Shown here one piece after another: positions 7,295 through 15,564 of a DNA stretch of 24,412 bases. The number at the start of each line of letters is the position of its first letter. Within the stretch, counting starts at the first letter, position 1. The DNA lies in the NCBI GenBank assembly GCA_900551815.1, contig URXE01000037.1, positions 1 through 24,412 on the forward strand, written 5' to 3'. A model generated the notes under the pieces. It saw only the letters and a program-made list of their open reading frames with translations, was not told the DNA's origin and ran no database searches. Position numbers and translations under genes: made by a program. The DNA comes from an uncultured Collinsella sp. (GTDB lineage Bacteria; Actinomycetota; Coriobacteriia; Coriobacteriales; Coriobacteriaceae).

Positions 7295-8257
7295 TTAGTG
7301 GGTGGGGTGCCAGACGTGGAGGGCGCCGGCCAGGACGTCGACCTCGATGCGCGAGGCGACGATGGGCTCGCCGTCGGCTTGGATGGGGTAGTCGGGCTCC
7401 TCAAAGGTGAGCGCGGCATGACGGCAACGACGCATGCGAACCGGTGGCAGCTTGGTATGGTGGCCGTCCTTGGCCGAAAGGAACATGGGCAGGGCGACCG
7501 CACGGGGGACGGGGCCGCAGGCGTAGCAAACGTCGAGTATGCCGTCGCACGGGTCGGCGTTGGGACAGATGCGATAGCCAGAGCCATAGGTGGGCCCCAG
7601 CTGGATGGCCATGATAATCGCCCGCACGCGCTCGGCGGGCGCGCTGTCAAAGCTGACCGTCATGGGCTAGTTGCGATAGCGCAGGCCAAACTGCTCAAGT
7701 CCCGAAAGAGTGTAGAGCGGAGCGCCGGCGAGGCCCGTCTTTTTGCGCAGCTCGGTGGTGCCCAGGCCGATGGCGGCATCGATGCCGACCGAAAGCGTCT
7801 GGTCGTAGTACTCAACGGCAGCCTCGCCGCTGCCGCTCGCAGGGCTCCACGAGCGAATGCGCCCGATGTCCTGACGCTGCAGCTTGCAGGTGAGCAGCGC
7901 GCCAAAATCCTTGCCGGAGAAATCGTCAATGCCGAGTGTTTGGGCAAAATCATTGCCGGAGCCTACGGGCAGGACGGCAAGCGCCGGTCGAACCGCCTCT
8001 TCTTGCGCCATCAAGCCATTGACGACCTCGTGGATCACGCCGTCGCCGCCGAGTGCGATAACCGTGCGGTAGCCCTGAGCCTGTGCGGCCAGTTCCTTGG
8101 CGTGCCCCGCGCGTTCGGTCAGCACCAAGTCAAACTGGGATGCGCGCGCGGTCATATCCAAAAAGCGCTGCAGGCGCTCGGCAACTTCGCGCGCAGCACC
8201 CGACTGGGCGGCTGGGTTGGCGATGATGAGCGTGCGACCAAAATCAGTTGCGTGCAT
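7295..8257 (-). pseudogene. Diacylglycerol kinase/YegS-like lipid kinase, interrupted by in-frame TAG
   Basis: Two halves lie in one frame, split only by TAG at 7667-7669. The 5' part (ATG 8257, GGGAG 7 bases upstream) has TLIIANPAAQSG, the nucleotide-binding GGDGVIHEVVNGL and VGSGNDFAQTLG, and ends GLRYRN. The 3' part continues PMTVSFDSAPAERV and keeps the C-terminal beta-rich segment to TAA 7295. Without the stop it would be 320 residues, a normal length for DagK-type soluble lipid kinases, which phosphorylate diacylglycerol or related lipids. The mutation is likely recent because both parts are otherwise intact. A truncated product, readthrough or a sequencing error are alternatives. Confidence 0.8.
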
Positions 8258-8344
8258 GGGGCGACTCCCGGCGTATGACGTGACGGTGCGGTCGCGCTCA
8301 GGTCGAATTGCCCCTGATTGTGGCTGCACGGCGAATACTAACGT

Positions 8345-9766
8345 CTACTCTATCAGGTCGTTGTGGCGCTCGATAGCATCCGCTACCGTACCGCCCTCAT
8401 CCACAATAAGCGAACGGCGCTTGGGCGAGATGATGCGCTGGGCGGGGTACACGCCGCGGTGTCCGGCGGTTAGGTAGCTGATAAAGGCCACGATGACAAA
8501 GAACCCGGCTGCCGTGCCGTGGAACAGGTCGATGGCCATCATACAGGTGGTGATGGGCACGTTGAGGCCGGCGCAGAACACGCCGAGCATGCCCAGCGCT
8601 GCCAGAAAGCTGGGATCGATTCCGACGAGGCAACCGATCCAGCCGCCGAGCGCCGCACCGATACCAAACAGGGGCGTGACCTCGCCGCCTTGGAAGCCGG
8701 CGCCCAGGGTGAGCGCTGTGACGACCAACTTGATGGCTGCGTCCGCCAGAGTGGTGTTGCCGGCAAATCCAGCGCCGGAAAGCCACGTGGAAAGGCCGGC
8801 GTAGTCCCAAGCGTCGAGGAGGGCATAGGCGGCCAAAACCACGAGTGCGCCTATAAGTGCGCGAACGAGGTAATTGGTGATAAAGCGACCGTACAGGCTC
8901 TTGACGGTTCGAACCGACCAGGCAAAGAGGCGTGCCGCCAGACCGAAGATGATGGCGCTGATAACAACGATGACGACTGTCTTGGGCGTCATGGCGGGAA
9001 CGCTGGCGATGACATTCGCCTCGTACTCGGTACCCAGGGCGAGTGATGTGAAGTAGCCGGTAAACGAGGCGACTAAGCAGTAGATGCCCGCGGTGTAGTC
9101 GATCTTGCCGATAAAGCACATCTCCATGCCAAAGAAAGCTCCGGCAAGGGGCGAGCCGAATACGGCGCCAAAGGCCGACGAGATACCGGCGAGCATGAGG
9201 TCGTGGTGATCATGCTTTTTGAGGTGGGCGAGGCTCGAGATGTTGCTGGCGATGGTGCCGCCAATCTGAACTGCGGCTCCCTCGCGACCGGCCGATCCGC
9301 CCGTTAGGTGCGTGAGCGTGGAGCAGACGAAGGTGAGGACGGCCATGCGCATATGGATGAGGCGTGTGCCCAGAGCGGAGTCGATGACCAGGTTGTTACC
9401 GCGTTTGGCGGCAAGACCGTGGTTTTTGTACACCCATGCGGTGGCAACGCCCACAACGGGAAGCAGTGCGTAAATCCACGCATGGTGTTCGCGATAGTCG
9501 GTGGCGATATTCAACGAGGCCAAAAACGCCCAAGCGGCGACGCCCATGGCGAGCGAGACGATGACGACGAGTACGAGCAACTTAGCGCTCGCGAGTAGGT
9601 TGCGGGCGTTGCGGCGCGTGTCGGCAGCCAAGAGCTGCTCGGAGCGGGTGAGCTGATGCCTGCCTGCCATGATGACGTCGTTCAGGGAGAAAAAGCCGCC
9701 GTCGTCGAGCGGCTGGGAATGATCCTGAGCCTCGTTTGCGCTTTCGGGTTTGTCGTTATGAGCCAT
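8345..9766 (-). CDS. CLC-family chloride/fluoride transporter
   Basis: The 473-residue membrane protein has the CLC fold marks: GREGAAVQIG at residues 160-169 with gating Glu162, AVFGSPLAGAFFGMEM at about 201-216, and GAGFQGGEVTPLFGIGAALGG near the C-terminus. The usual GSGIP selectivity segment is replaced by RGNNLVID (122-129). By family knowledge, loss of the GSGIP serine in favour of a GN-type segment, together with GREGxxVQ, is typical of the CLC-F fluoride/proton antiporters, but this assignment is tentative. ATG 9766 is preceded by AAGAGGAACGT on the minus strand, which fixes the start over the longer frame to 9793. A TATAAT box lies on the minus strand at 9801-9796. Confidence 0.85.
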   Translation of the reverse strand: MAHNDKPESANEAQDHSQPLDDGGFFSLNDVIMAGRHQLTRSEQLLAADTRRNARNLLASAKLLVLVVIVSLAMGVAAWAFLASLNIATDYREHHAWIYALLPVVGVATAWVYKNHGLAAKRGNNLVIDSALGTRLIHMRMAVLTFVCSTLTHLTGGSAGREGAAVQIGGTIASNISSLAHLKKHDHHDLMLAGISSAFGAVFGSPLAGAFFGMEMCFIGKIDYTAGIYCLVASFTGYFTSLALGTEYEANVIASVPAMTPKTVVIVVISAIIFGLAARLFAWSVRTVKSLYGRFITNYLVRALIGALVVLAAYALLDAWDYAGLSTWLSGAGFAGNTTLADAAIKLVVTALTLGAGFQGGEVTPLFGIGAALGGWIGCLVGIDPSFLAALGMLGVFCAGLNVPITTCMMAIDLFHGTAAGFFVIVAFISYLTAGHRGVYPAQRIISPKRRSLIVDEGGTVADAIERHNDLIE

Positions 9767-9795
9767 ACGTTCCTCTTTTAGGTTGCAACGCAAGC

Positions 9796-9801
9796 ATTAT
9801 A
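9796..9801 (-). promoter_or_regulatory. Putative -10 box of the CLC gene
   Basis: A perfect TATAAT on the minus strand lies 30 bases before the ATG. No convincing -35 was found at 16-18 bases. Confidence 0.4.
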
Positions 9802-9913
9802 GAACGCGGTAAACGCGACGAGCCGGTGGGTTGGTTTCCATTCTGTTTCGCGGCCTGCAACCGACAGGTGTATTTGCGGGTACAGGCCGAGTCGCGGTCG
9901 TGCGACGGGGGAT

Positions 9914-9958
9914 TATACTGAGACAAGCATAAAGAATCGGCGCTCCTGTTGTGCGCCG
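9914..9958 (+). promoter_or_regulatory. Putative -10 box and leader hairpin of moeA
   Basis: TATACT at 9914-9919 is a good -10 box without a clear -35. A hairpin in the leader (CGGCGC 9938-9943 with GCGCCG 9953-9958) precedes the ribosome site. No molybdenum-cofactor riboswitch consensus was recognised. Confidence 0.35.
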
Positions 9959-9976
9959 TGGCATTAAGAGGTGCAT

Positions 9977-11239
9977 ATGGCAGAGAAACTCATTCCGCTG
10001 GAGGACGCGCAGTCGATTGTTCTGTCGCACGTTGCTCCGACCAATCTCGTAGAGATTCCCGTGTGGCAGGCGGCTGGTTTTCCCTTGGCCGAGGATGCTG
10101 TGGCCGATATCGACATTTCGCCGTTTGACAACAGCGCTATGGACGGATATGCCGTGCGCTCGGCGGACTTGGCGCAGGCGTCTGGTGAGACGCCGGTGAC
10201 GCTCGACGTTATCGGACACGAGGCAGCGGGCCATGTCTTTGAGGGCGTGGTCGGCACGGGCGAGACCGTCCGCATCATGACGGGCGCGCCGGTGCCCGAG
10301 GGTGCTGACGTCGTAGTGAAATACGAGATCGTCGACGTGCTTGACGGCGATGGTAACGAGGGCTCGCACGTTCGCTTCTCGGCGCCTGCCAAGGTAGGGG
10401 AGAACGTTCGCTCTGCCGCCGAGGAGGCCCATGCCGGCGATGCTGTGATGCGCGCCGGCGAGGTCGTGGCTCCGGCGGGCGCGGGTCTGCTGGCAAGCGC
10501 CGGATACGCGAGCGTGAAGGTGCACGCTGCCCCGCGTGTGGGCATCATCTCGCTGGGCACGGAACTGGTCGCACCGAGTAACGTGCCGGCGCGCGGGCAG
10601 ATTCGCGACTCCAACTCCTCGGCGTTGATGGCCGAGGCGCTCGATGCAGGAGCCGAGCCCGTGTTCTACGGCATTGCGCCCGACGATGAGCAGGCGATTG
10701 CCGAACTGGTGCATCGCGCCGTGCAGGAGTGCGATTTTGTCATTACGAGCGGTGGCGCCTCGGCGGGCGATTACGACTACGTGACGACGCTCGTCCGGCG
10801 CGAGGGCGAGGTGCTGTTTGACCGCATCTCGATGCGCCCCGGCAAGGCCATCACGTTTGGCTTGCTCGGGGGTAAGCCCTACCTGGGGCTTTCGGGCAAT
10901 CCAGCGGCGGCATATGTGGGCTTTGAGATGCTCGCGCGCCCGGCGATTCGCAAGATGCGCGGTTTTGCCGAGGGGGCGCGTCCCGTGCAGCGAGCGGCTC
11001 TTACCCACGGTGTGAAGAAGCGCCAGGACCGACGCTTCTTCGATCGCGCGACGGTTTTGCGCGACCCCGAGACCGGTGAGCTTTTGGTGACCGAGGCCAA
11101 GACGCAGAATTCGGCGCTGCTCGGCACGATGCAGCGGGCCAACTGTCTGCTGCGTATTGACGAAGGGCCGTGCGAGCTCAAGGCGGGCGACGTCGTGGAT
11201 GTCGTGCGTGTCGACCTGCCTGAGGGAACGGTGCTATAG
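9977..11239 (+). CDS. moeA: Molybdopterin molybdenumtransferase MoeA
   Basis: This 420-residue protein matches MoeA from end to end: DISPFDNSAMDGYAVR (about residues 50-65), IMTGAPVPEGADVVVKYE, the RGQIRDSNS segment, TSGGASAGDYDY, MRPGKAITFG, GLSGNPAAAYVGFE and a C-terminal MoeA domain IV. MoeA inserts molybdate into adenylated molybdopterin in the cytosol. ATG 9977 follows AAGAGG by 5 bases, better than GTG 9971. The stop TAG overlaps the mogA ribosome site (AGGAGG 11238-11243), so the two are translationally coupled and form an operon ahead of the molybdate importer. Confidence 0.95.
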   Translation: MAEKLIPLEDAQSIVLSHVAPTNLVEIPVWQAAGFPLAEDAVADIDISPFDNSAMDGYAVRSADLAQASGETPVTLDVIGHEAAGHVFEGVVGTGETVRIMTGAPVPEGADVVVKYEIVDVLDGDGNEGSHVRFSAPAKVGENVRSAAEEAHAGDAVMRAGEVVAPAGAGLLASAGYASVKVHAAPRVGIISLGTELVAPSNVPARGQIRDSNSSALMAEALDAGAEPVFYGIAPDDEQAIAELVHRAVQECDFVITSGGASAGDYDYVTTLVRREGEVLFDRISMRPGKAITFGLLGGKPYLGLSGNPAAAYVGFEMLARPAIRKMRGFAEGARPVQRAALTHGVKKRQDRRFFDRATVLRDPETGELLVTEAKTQNSALLGTMQRANCLLRIDEGPCELKAGDVVDVVRVDLPEGTVL

Positions 11240-11249
11240 GAGGAACGCT

Positions 11250-11729
11250 ATGGAGCTGAAGATTTCGATCGTGACGTGCTCGGATACGCGCGATCTTGCG
11301 CAGGACGAGGCGGGTGCTGCACTCGAGGAACTTATTGAGGCGCAGGGCTGGACGGTCGCCTCACATGTGGTCGTGCGCGACGACGTCAGCGAGATTGGTG
11401 ATGCCATTGTGGAAGCCGCCGATGAGTGCCACGCCAACGTCGTGCTCACCTGCGGCGGTACGGGGCTTTCGATGCGCGATGTGACGCCCGAGGCGACGCG
11501 TGCCGTCTGCGACCGCGATGTGCCGGGTATTGCAGAGGCGATTCGTGCGTACTCGATGACCAAGACGCGCCGCGCCATGCTCTCGCGCGCTATTTGCATG
11601 CAACGAGGTCATACGCTTGTCGTAAACTTTCCCGGTTCCACGAAGGCCGCTCGCGAAAGCTGGGAGGCCATAGCGGACCAGCTGGAACATGCGGCCCAGA
11701 TGACGGCGGGCGGCGGACATACCAACTAA
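11250..11729 (+). CDS. mogA: Molybdopterin adenylyltransferase MogA/MoaB family
   Basis: The 159-residue protein has the MogA/MoaB signature: ISIVTCSDTRD at the N-terminus, VVLTCGGTGLSMRDVTPEAT (about residues 63-82) and VVNFPGSTKAARESWEAI near the C-terminus. It adenylates molybdopterin before MoeA acts. MogA and MoaB cannot be separated reliably by eye, but pairing with moeA supports this role. AGGAGG sits 6 bases upstream of ATG 11250 and overlaps the moeA stop codon. Confidence 0.93.
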   Translation: MELKISIVTCSDTRDLAQDEAGAALEELIEAQGWTVASHVVVRDDVSEIGDAIVEAADECHANVVLTCGGTGLSMRDVTPEATRAVCDRDVPGIAEAIRAYSMTKTRRAMLSRAICMQRGHTLVVNFPGSTKAARESWEAIADQLEHAAQMTAGGGHTN

Positions 11730-11742
11730 GCGGTTTATCTGC

Positions 11743-11779
11743 GGCGGGGTGACCTAAACGGCTGCTCCGCCTTTGTTTT
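11743..11779 (+). terminator. Probable terminator of moeA-mogA
   Basis: GGCGGGG 11743-11749 pairs with CTCCGCC 11765-11771 (one G-U pair), followed by TTTGTTTT. The loop of 15 bases is long. Confidence 0.55.
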
Positions 11780-11829
11780 CCGCCGAAGCGACGCCGAGGT
11801 GCACGCTAACTCGAAACTATATTCTCTGG

Positions 11830-11872
11830 CGAGAATAATTTCTCACTATCATTATTCGCGCAGAAGTATAAT
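11830..11872 (+). promoter_or_regulatory. modABC promoter with overlapping inverted-repeat operator
   Basis: A perfect TATAAT lies at 11867-11872. Just upstream, CGAGAATAAT (11830-11839) and ATTATTCGCG (11851-11860) form an inverted repeat with 9 of 10 matching bases and an 11-base spacer, covering the -35 zone. Such a placement suggests a repressor site, possibly molybdate-responsive. It does not match the known E. coli ModE box, so the regulator is unknown. The region is AT-rich against a GC-rich background. Confidence 0.6.
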
Positions 11873-11932
11873 CTGATTGCAGATTAAAGCCCGCGGTGGG
11901 GTACCCGGGCACAAGGTCCGAAAGGGTTGAAT

Positions 11933-12808
11933 ATGTTCGATATGGTTTCTCGCCGCGGATTCGTCTCGCTTTCTGCTGTCGCCGCTGCCGGCCTTGGTCT
12001 TGCCGGCTGCTCGGGCAGCAAGACGTCCGAGCCGGCCGGATCCGATGCCGGCTCCGCCAAGGCCTCTTCCAAGAAGGAAACCGTCGAGCTGCAGGTCTTT
12101 GCCGCTAACTCACTCGAGAAGGCCCTTCCCGAGGTCCAGGAGCTCTACACCGAGCAGACCGGCACCACGTTTGCTGACACGCAGTTTAAGGCTTCTGGCG
12201 ACCTTGTCGAGCAGATGCGCGCCGGTGCCACGGTCGACGTGCTCATCACCGCTTCCAAGGGCACCATGGATGATGCCGAGACCGCTGAGCTCGTCGATAC
12301 CGATACCCGCGAGGACATGTTCGTCAACGACCTCGTGATTATTCGCGCCGAGGACTCCGACACCAAGGTCGAGGCCATCGCCGACGTCGCGAATCTGGAC
12401 GGCAAGATCGCCATCGGCGACGCCAAGACCGTTCCCGCTGGCAAGTACGCCAACCAGGCCCTGGCCTCCGTGGGCCTCTACACCGGTACCGAGGGCGACG
12501 ACGGCGAGTATGCGCCCGAGATCGCCGACAAGGTGGCCCTGGCCGACAAAGTTGGTACCGCCGCCGCCTATGTGTCCACGGGCGACTGCGTGGCCGGTTT
12601 TGTCTACAGTTCTGACATCTTCCGCTACGACGGCATCGAGGAGGCCTTTGTGTGTCCCGAGGATTCGCACAAGCCCATTGTGTATCCGGGTGCCGTTGCC
12701 GAGAGCTCCGAGCATGCCGACGAAGCCAAGGCGTTCATCGATTTCTGCCTGACCAACAAGAAGGCTCAGAAGATTTGGGCCAAGTACGGCTTTGAGCTTT
12801 CCGCGTAG
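11933..12808 (+). CDS. modA: Molybdate ABC transporter, substrate-binding lipoprotein
   Basis: This 291-residue protein starts with a twin-arginine signal (VSRRGFVSLS) running into the lipobox LAGC, with lipidated Cys26, so it is probably exported and anchored outside the membrane. The mature part follows ModA: LQVFAANSLEKALPEV at its start, TGTTF, GDLVEQMRAGATVDVLITAS, and a C-terminal KAFIDFCLTNKKAQKIWAKYGF. It binds molybdate (or tungstate) and passes it to ModB. AAAGGG lies 6 bases before ATG 11933, better than TTG 11927. A Ser/Lys/Ala-rich linker follows Cys26. It heads the modABC operon. Confidence 0.93.
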   Translation: MFDMVSRRGFVSLSAVAAAGLGLAGCSGSKTSEPAGSDAGSAKASSKKETVELQVFAANSLEKALPEVQELYTEQTGTTFADTQFKASGDLVEQMRAGATVDVLITASKGTMDDAETAELVDTDTREDMFVNDLVIIRAEDSDTKVEAIADVANLDGKIAIGDAKTVPAGKYANQALASVGLYTGTEGDDGEYAPEIADKVALADKVGTAAAYVSTGDCVAGFVYSSDIFRYDGIEEAFVCPEDSHKPIVYPGAVAESSEHADEAKAFIDFCLTNKKAQKIWAKYGFELSA

Positions 12809-12876
12809 TGCGGCTTGGCGCGATAATTCCATCGTTTTGTGTTTCACTCCGTCCTTGTATTCGCTTGGAGCTTTTC

Positions 12877-14319
12877 GTGCTTAATAGATTCCGCATGCTT
12901 GTCGCCTGTGCTTTGACCTTCGCGCTTTGCTGGGTGCCGGGATTTGCGTTTGCTGGGGACGCTGAGGACGGGGCCCAGGCTGCTGCGACCGCTCATGGGC
13001 TTTCCTATGGGATCGAGGGTTTTGAGCGGTTGGCCAAGGGGACCGCTCGTGCCATGGAGGGCCAGCCTGAGGGCTATCGGTTTCCCGTTGACGAGGACGT
13101 GGACCTTGTAGCGGCGCCTGCTGCCGATCGCGTTGTTGTGTGGATATCGCCCAAGGCGGTCGAGAAGTATGGATTGGATCCGCAGGACAACGAGTGCGTA
13201 TCGGGTCTCAAGGCCCTCGTCTGTAAGCTCGACAGCGCAAACTGCATGGGGGGTGCGCAGCTAGGGGACGTGGATCTTCCTTGGTATGTCACGGCGGAAA
13301 CAACGTTTGAATCCGGCGGGTATACCTATGGCTTTGACGAGCGCGGTGCGGATGGGGACCGCTATGTGGTGATTGCATCAGCCTCGGGTGATGCCAAGGG
13401 CGGCGCGCGTTGGCTTGATAGCGCTCAAATGGTAGAAGCATCGTCTGTCGTGTTACGGGATGAGCAGGGGCCCTTGACCTCTCTGGCCTCCTTATTGGGC
13501 GGCATCGACTACCGACCGTTTTGGGTGTCCATTAAAACGAGTGGCCTTGCCCTGCTGATCTCCTTTGCGCTGGGCTTGTTCGCCGCGTGGAAGACTATGG
13601 GTACCTCGAGCCGCGTGAAGGGTTTGCTCGATTCGGTCTTTACGATTCCTATGGTGCTGCCGCCCACGGTCTGCGGCTTTCTGCTCCTCATGCTGTTTGG
13701 CCGCTCGACCGGGGTGGGCCAGTGGCTCATTGCGCACGGCATCTCGATTGTCTTTACGTGGCCCGCGGCGGTGATCTCTGCCGTGGTGGTGTCGTTCCCG
13801 CTCGTCTATCGTACGGCACTCGGAGCCTTCGAGAGCCTCGACACGCAGATGCTCGATGCGGCGCGCACGCTGGGCTGGTCCGAGCGTCGCATCTTTACCA
13901 AGCTTATGATGCCGCTTGGCTGGCCCTCGATTGCCGCCGGCACGGTGCTCGCCTTTGCCCGCGCGATGGGCGAGTTTGGCTGCACCCTGTTCTTTGCGGG
14001 CAACTACGCCGGCATTACGCAGACCATTCCCATCGCCATCTACTTTGAGTGGATGGGCGGCAACACGTCGGTGGCCCTCTTTTGGGTCGTGGTCGTGATC
14101 GTGTTTAGCTTTCTGGTCATTCTGTTCATCAACATGTACACCGCGCATTCGCAAAAGTATCGCGAGCGGGGCCTTTCCCGCGCGGAGCGCAAACGGGCCA
14201 AAGATCTCGCCGGACAGGGCGATTCGCTCGACCCGGCGGGCGGCGATGCCTTGCGTATCGATCGCGAGGCGCTGGCCGAGCTCATGCGCGATGATACGGC
14301 GCCGCAGGGGGGTCGATAG
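12877..14319 (+). CDS. modB: Molybdate ABC transporter permease with long secreted N-terminal extension
   Basis: The C-terminal half, from about residue 212 (FWVSIKTSGLALLISFALG), is a ModB-type permease with five or six helices and the ATPase-contact loop LDAARTLGWSERRIFTKLMMPLGWPS, plus GEFGCTLFFAGN. The N-terminus is unusual. A signal peptide (MLNRFRMLVACALTFALCW...AFA) is followed by about 185 residues that appear to lie outside the membrane, with cysteines in ECVSGLKALVCKL and SANCMGG. Ordinary ModB proteins are only 220-230 residues. GTG 12877 is chosen because TGGAG ends 6 bases upstream and the signal peptide begins there. It ends 3 bases before modC. The extension resembles nothing I recognise. 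Confidence 0.88.
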   Translation: MLNRFRMLVACALTFALCWVPGFAFAGDAEDGAQAAATAHGLSYGIEGFERLAKGTARAMEGQPEGYRFPVDEDVDLVAAPAADRVVVWISPKAVEKYGLDPQDNECVSGLKALVCKLDSANCMGGAQLGDVDLPWYVTAETTFESGGYTYGFDERGADGDRYVVIASASGDAKGGARWLDSAQMVEASSVVLRDEQGPLTSLASLLGGIDYRPFWVSIKTSGLALLISFALGLFAAWKTMGTSSRVKGLLDSVFTIPMVLPPTVCGFLLLMLFGRSTGVGQWLIAHGISIVFTWPAAVISAVVVSFPLVYRTALGAFESLDTQMLDAARTLGWSERRIFTKLMMPLGWPSIAAGTVLAFARAMGEFGCTLFFAGNYAGITQTIPIAIYFEWMGGNTSVALFWVVVVIVFSFLVILFINMYTAHSQKYRERGLSRAERKRAKDLAGQGDSLDPAGGDALRIDREALAELMRDDTAPQGGR

Positions 14320-14322
14320 GCC

Positions 14323-15393
14323 ATGTCGCTCGTTCTGGATATCAAAAAGCGCTATCCCGGGTTTATGCTCGACATGCAGCTTGAGGCCGGCGAGGAGCGC
14401 GTGGCGCTGCTGGGCGCCTCGGGTTGCGGCAAGAGCTGTACACTGCGCTGCATCGCCGGCGTGGAGACGCCCGACGAGGGCAAGATCGTCGTCAACGGTG
14501 TGATCTTCTTTGACTCGGCGGCGGGCATCAACCTGTCGCCCCAGGAGCGCAAATGCGCCCTGCTGTTCCAAAACTATCAGCTGTTTCCCAACATGACGGT
14601 GGCCGATAACGTATGCGCCGGTGTAAAGGATGCGGGCGACGCCGCCGCGCGCAAAAAGCTCGCCGAGCGCTATCTGAGCATTTTCGGCCTAGCCGATTTT
14701 GCCGACCGCTATCCCGCGCGACTCTCGGGCGGTCAGCAGCAACGTGTGGCGCTTGCACGCATGGTGGCGGCGCATCCGGGCATCTTTATGTTCGACGAGC
14801 CCATGAGCGCACTCGATTCCTATCTTAAGAGCGCCCTCGAACAGAACATGCTCGACCTGTTCGATGTATGCAACCGCACCGTGCTCTACGTGAGCCACGA
14901 CATCGACGAAGCGTGCCGCCTGTGCCAGCGCATCTGCGTGATGCACGACGGGCATGTTGAGGAGATCGGCTCCGTCGAGGACGTGGTCCGCCGTCCGCAG
15001 ACGCTGGCGGCACTGCGCCTGACGGGCTGCAAGAACACAAGCCGTGCGCGCAAGTTCGGCGACGAAGAAGTTGAGGCCCTCGACTGGGGCATGACCTTTA
15101 ACGTGGGTCGCGAGGTTCCCGATGATGTGGCGTACCTGGGCATTCGCGCAAGCTACTTCCATGTTGACAATCGCGCGGAGCGGGGCCGCAACAGCTATGA
15201 TTTGCACGTGGCCCGTGTGAGCGATTCGCGCTTTGAGCGGCTGGTGCTGCTGGACGTGCCGCGCGTCGATGCGCCCACACGTCTGCAGTGGAAGGTCAAC
15301 AAGGTGGGCGTGCCTGTCGACGAGCTGCCGCAAGCAGGCGAGACGCTGCGCATGCACTTCGATGCGAGTAAGATCCATTTGGTTTGTCGATAG
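14323..15393 (+). CDS. modC: Molybdate ABC transporter ATP-binding protein
   Basis: The 356-residue protein has a full ABC domain: Walker A GASGCGKS (about residues 31-38), the Q-loop LLFQNYQLFPNM, signature LSGGQQQR, Walker B IFMFDEP and the switch His in VSHDIDEA. A C-terminal extension of about 120 residues is probably a TOBE-like molybdate-sensing domain. It powers ModB from the cytosolic face. It begins 3 bases after the modB stop, with only a G-rich stretch as ribosome site, so it is probably translationally coupled. Confidence 0.93.
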   Translation: MSLVLDIKKRYPGFMLDMQLEAGEERVALLGASGCGKSCTLRCIAGVETPDEGKIVVNGVIFFDSAAGINLSPQERKCALLFQNYQLFPNMTVADNVCAGVKDAGDAAARKKLAERYLSIFGLADFADRYPARLSGGQQQRVALARMVAAHPGIFMFDEPMSALDSYLKSALEQNMLDLFDVCNRTVLYVSHDIDEACRLCQRICVMHDGHVEEIGSVEDVVRRPQTLAALRLTGCKNTSRARKFGDEEVEALDWGMTFNVGREVPDDVAYLGIRASYFHVDNRAERGRNSYDLHVARVSDSRFERLVLLDVPRVDAPTRLQWKVNKVGVPVDELPQAGETLRMHFDASKIHLVCR

Positions 15394-15404
15394 CGCCGGG
15401 TAAT

Positions 15405-15439
15405 GCCGTCGGGGATATAAGCCTCGGCGGCTTTGTCTT
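15405..15439 (+). terminator. Terminator of modABC
   Basis: GCCGTCGGGG 15405-15414 pairs with CCTCGGCGGC 15422-15431 (two G-U pairs, seven-base loop), followed by TTTGTCTT. It separates the molybdate operon from the reductase/selenium block. Confidence 0.75.
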
Positions 15440-15523
15440 GCCGTTCGCCGAATGATGGATGACAAACTCTTATCAACACAGATAATTATTTATTAAACGA
15501 CGGCACACGACGCTGTCGTACGA

Positions 15524-15564
15524 ATGTCAACGGTGTTCGCATGGTCGACGACCGTTGATATAGT
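15524..15564 (+). promoter_or_regulatory. Promoter with inverted-repeat operator for the reductase/selenium block
   Basis: TTCGCA (15536-15541) and TATAGT (15559-15564) are 17 bases apart. ATGTCAACGGT at 15524-15534 and ACCGTTGATAT at 15551-15561 form an inverted repeat, 10 of 11 bases matching with a 16-base spacer, lying across both promoter boxes. This suggests repression by a dimeric regulator. AT-rich sequence upstream (15478-15496) could act as an UP element. The regulator is not identifiable from the window. Confidence 0.6.

Noticed and set aside
7667..7669. Pyrrolysine or other general recoding of TAG
   Set aside because: TAG ends several normal genes in this window (moeA, modA, modB, modC, selD), so it is a regular stop codon.
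7289..8278. 329-codon plus-strand frame across the lipid kinase locus
   Set aside because: The minus strand carries GGDG and GSGNDF kinase motifs in both halves; the plus frame shows no motif. It does explain why the kinase could be missed in annotation.
15527..15558. FNR/CRP-type site at the reductase promoter
   Set aside because: The TCAACGGT..ACCGTTGA arms and 16-base spacer do not match TTGAT-N4-ATCAA or the CRP consensus.
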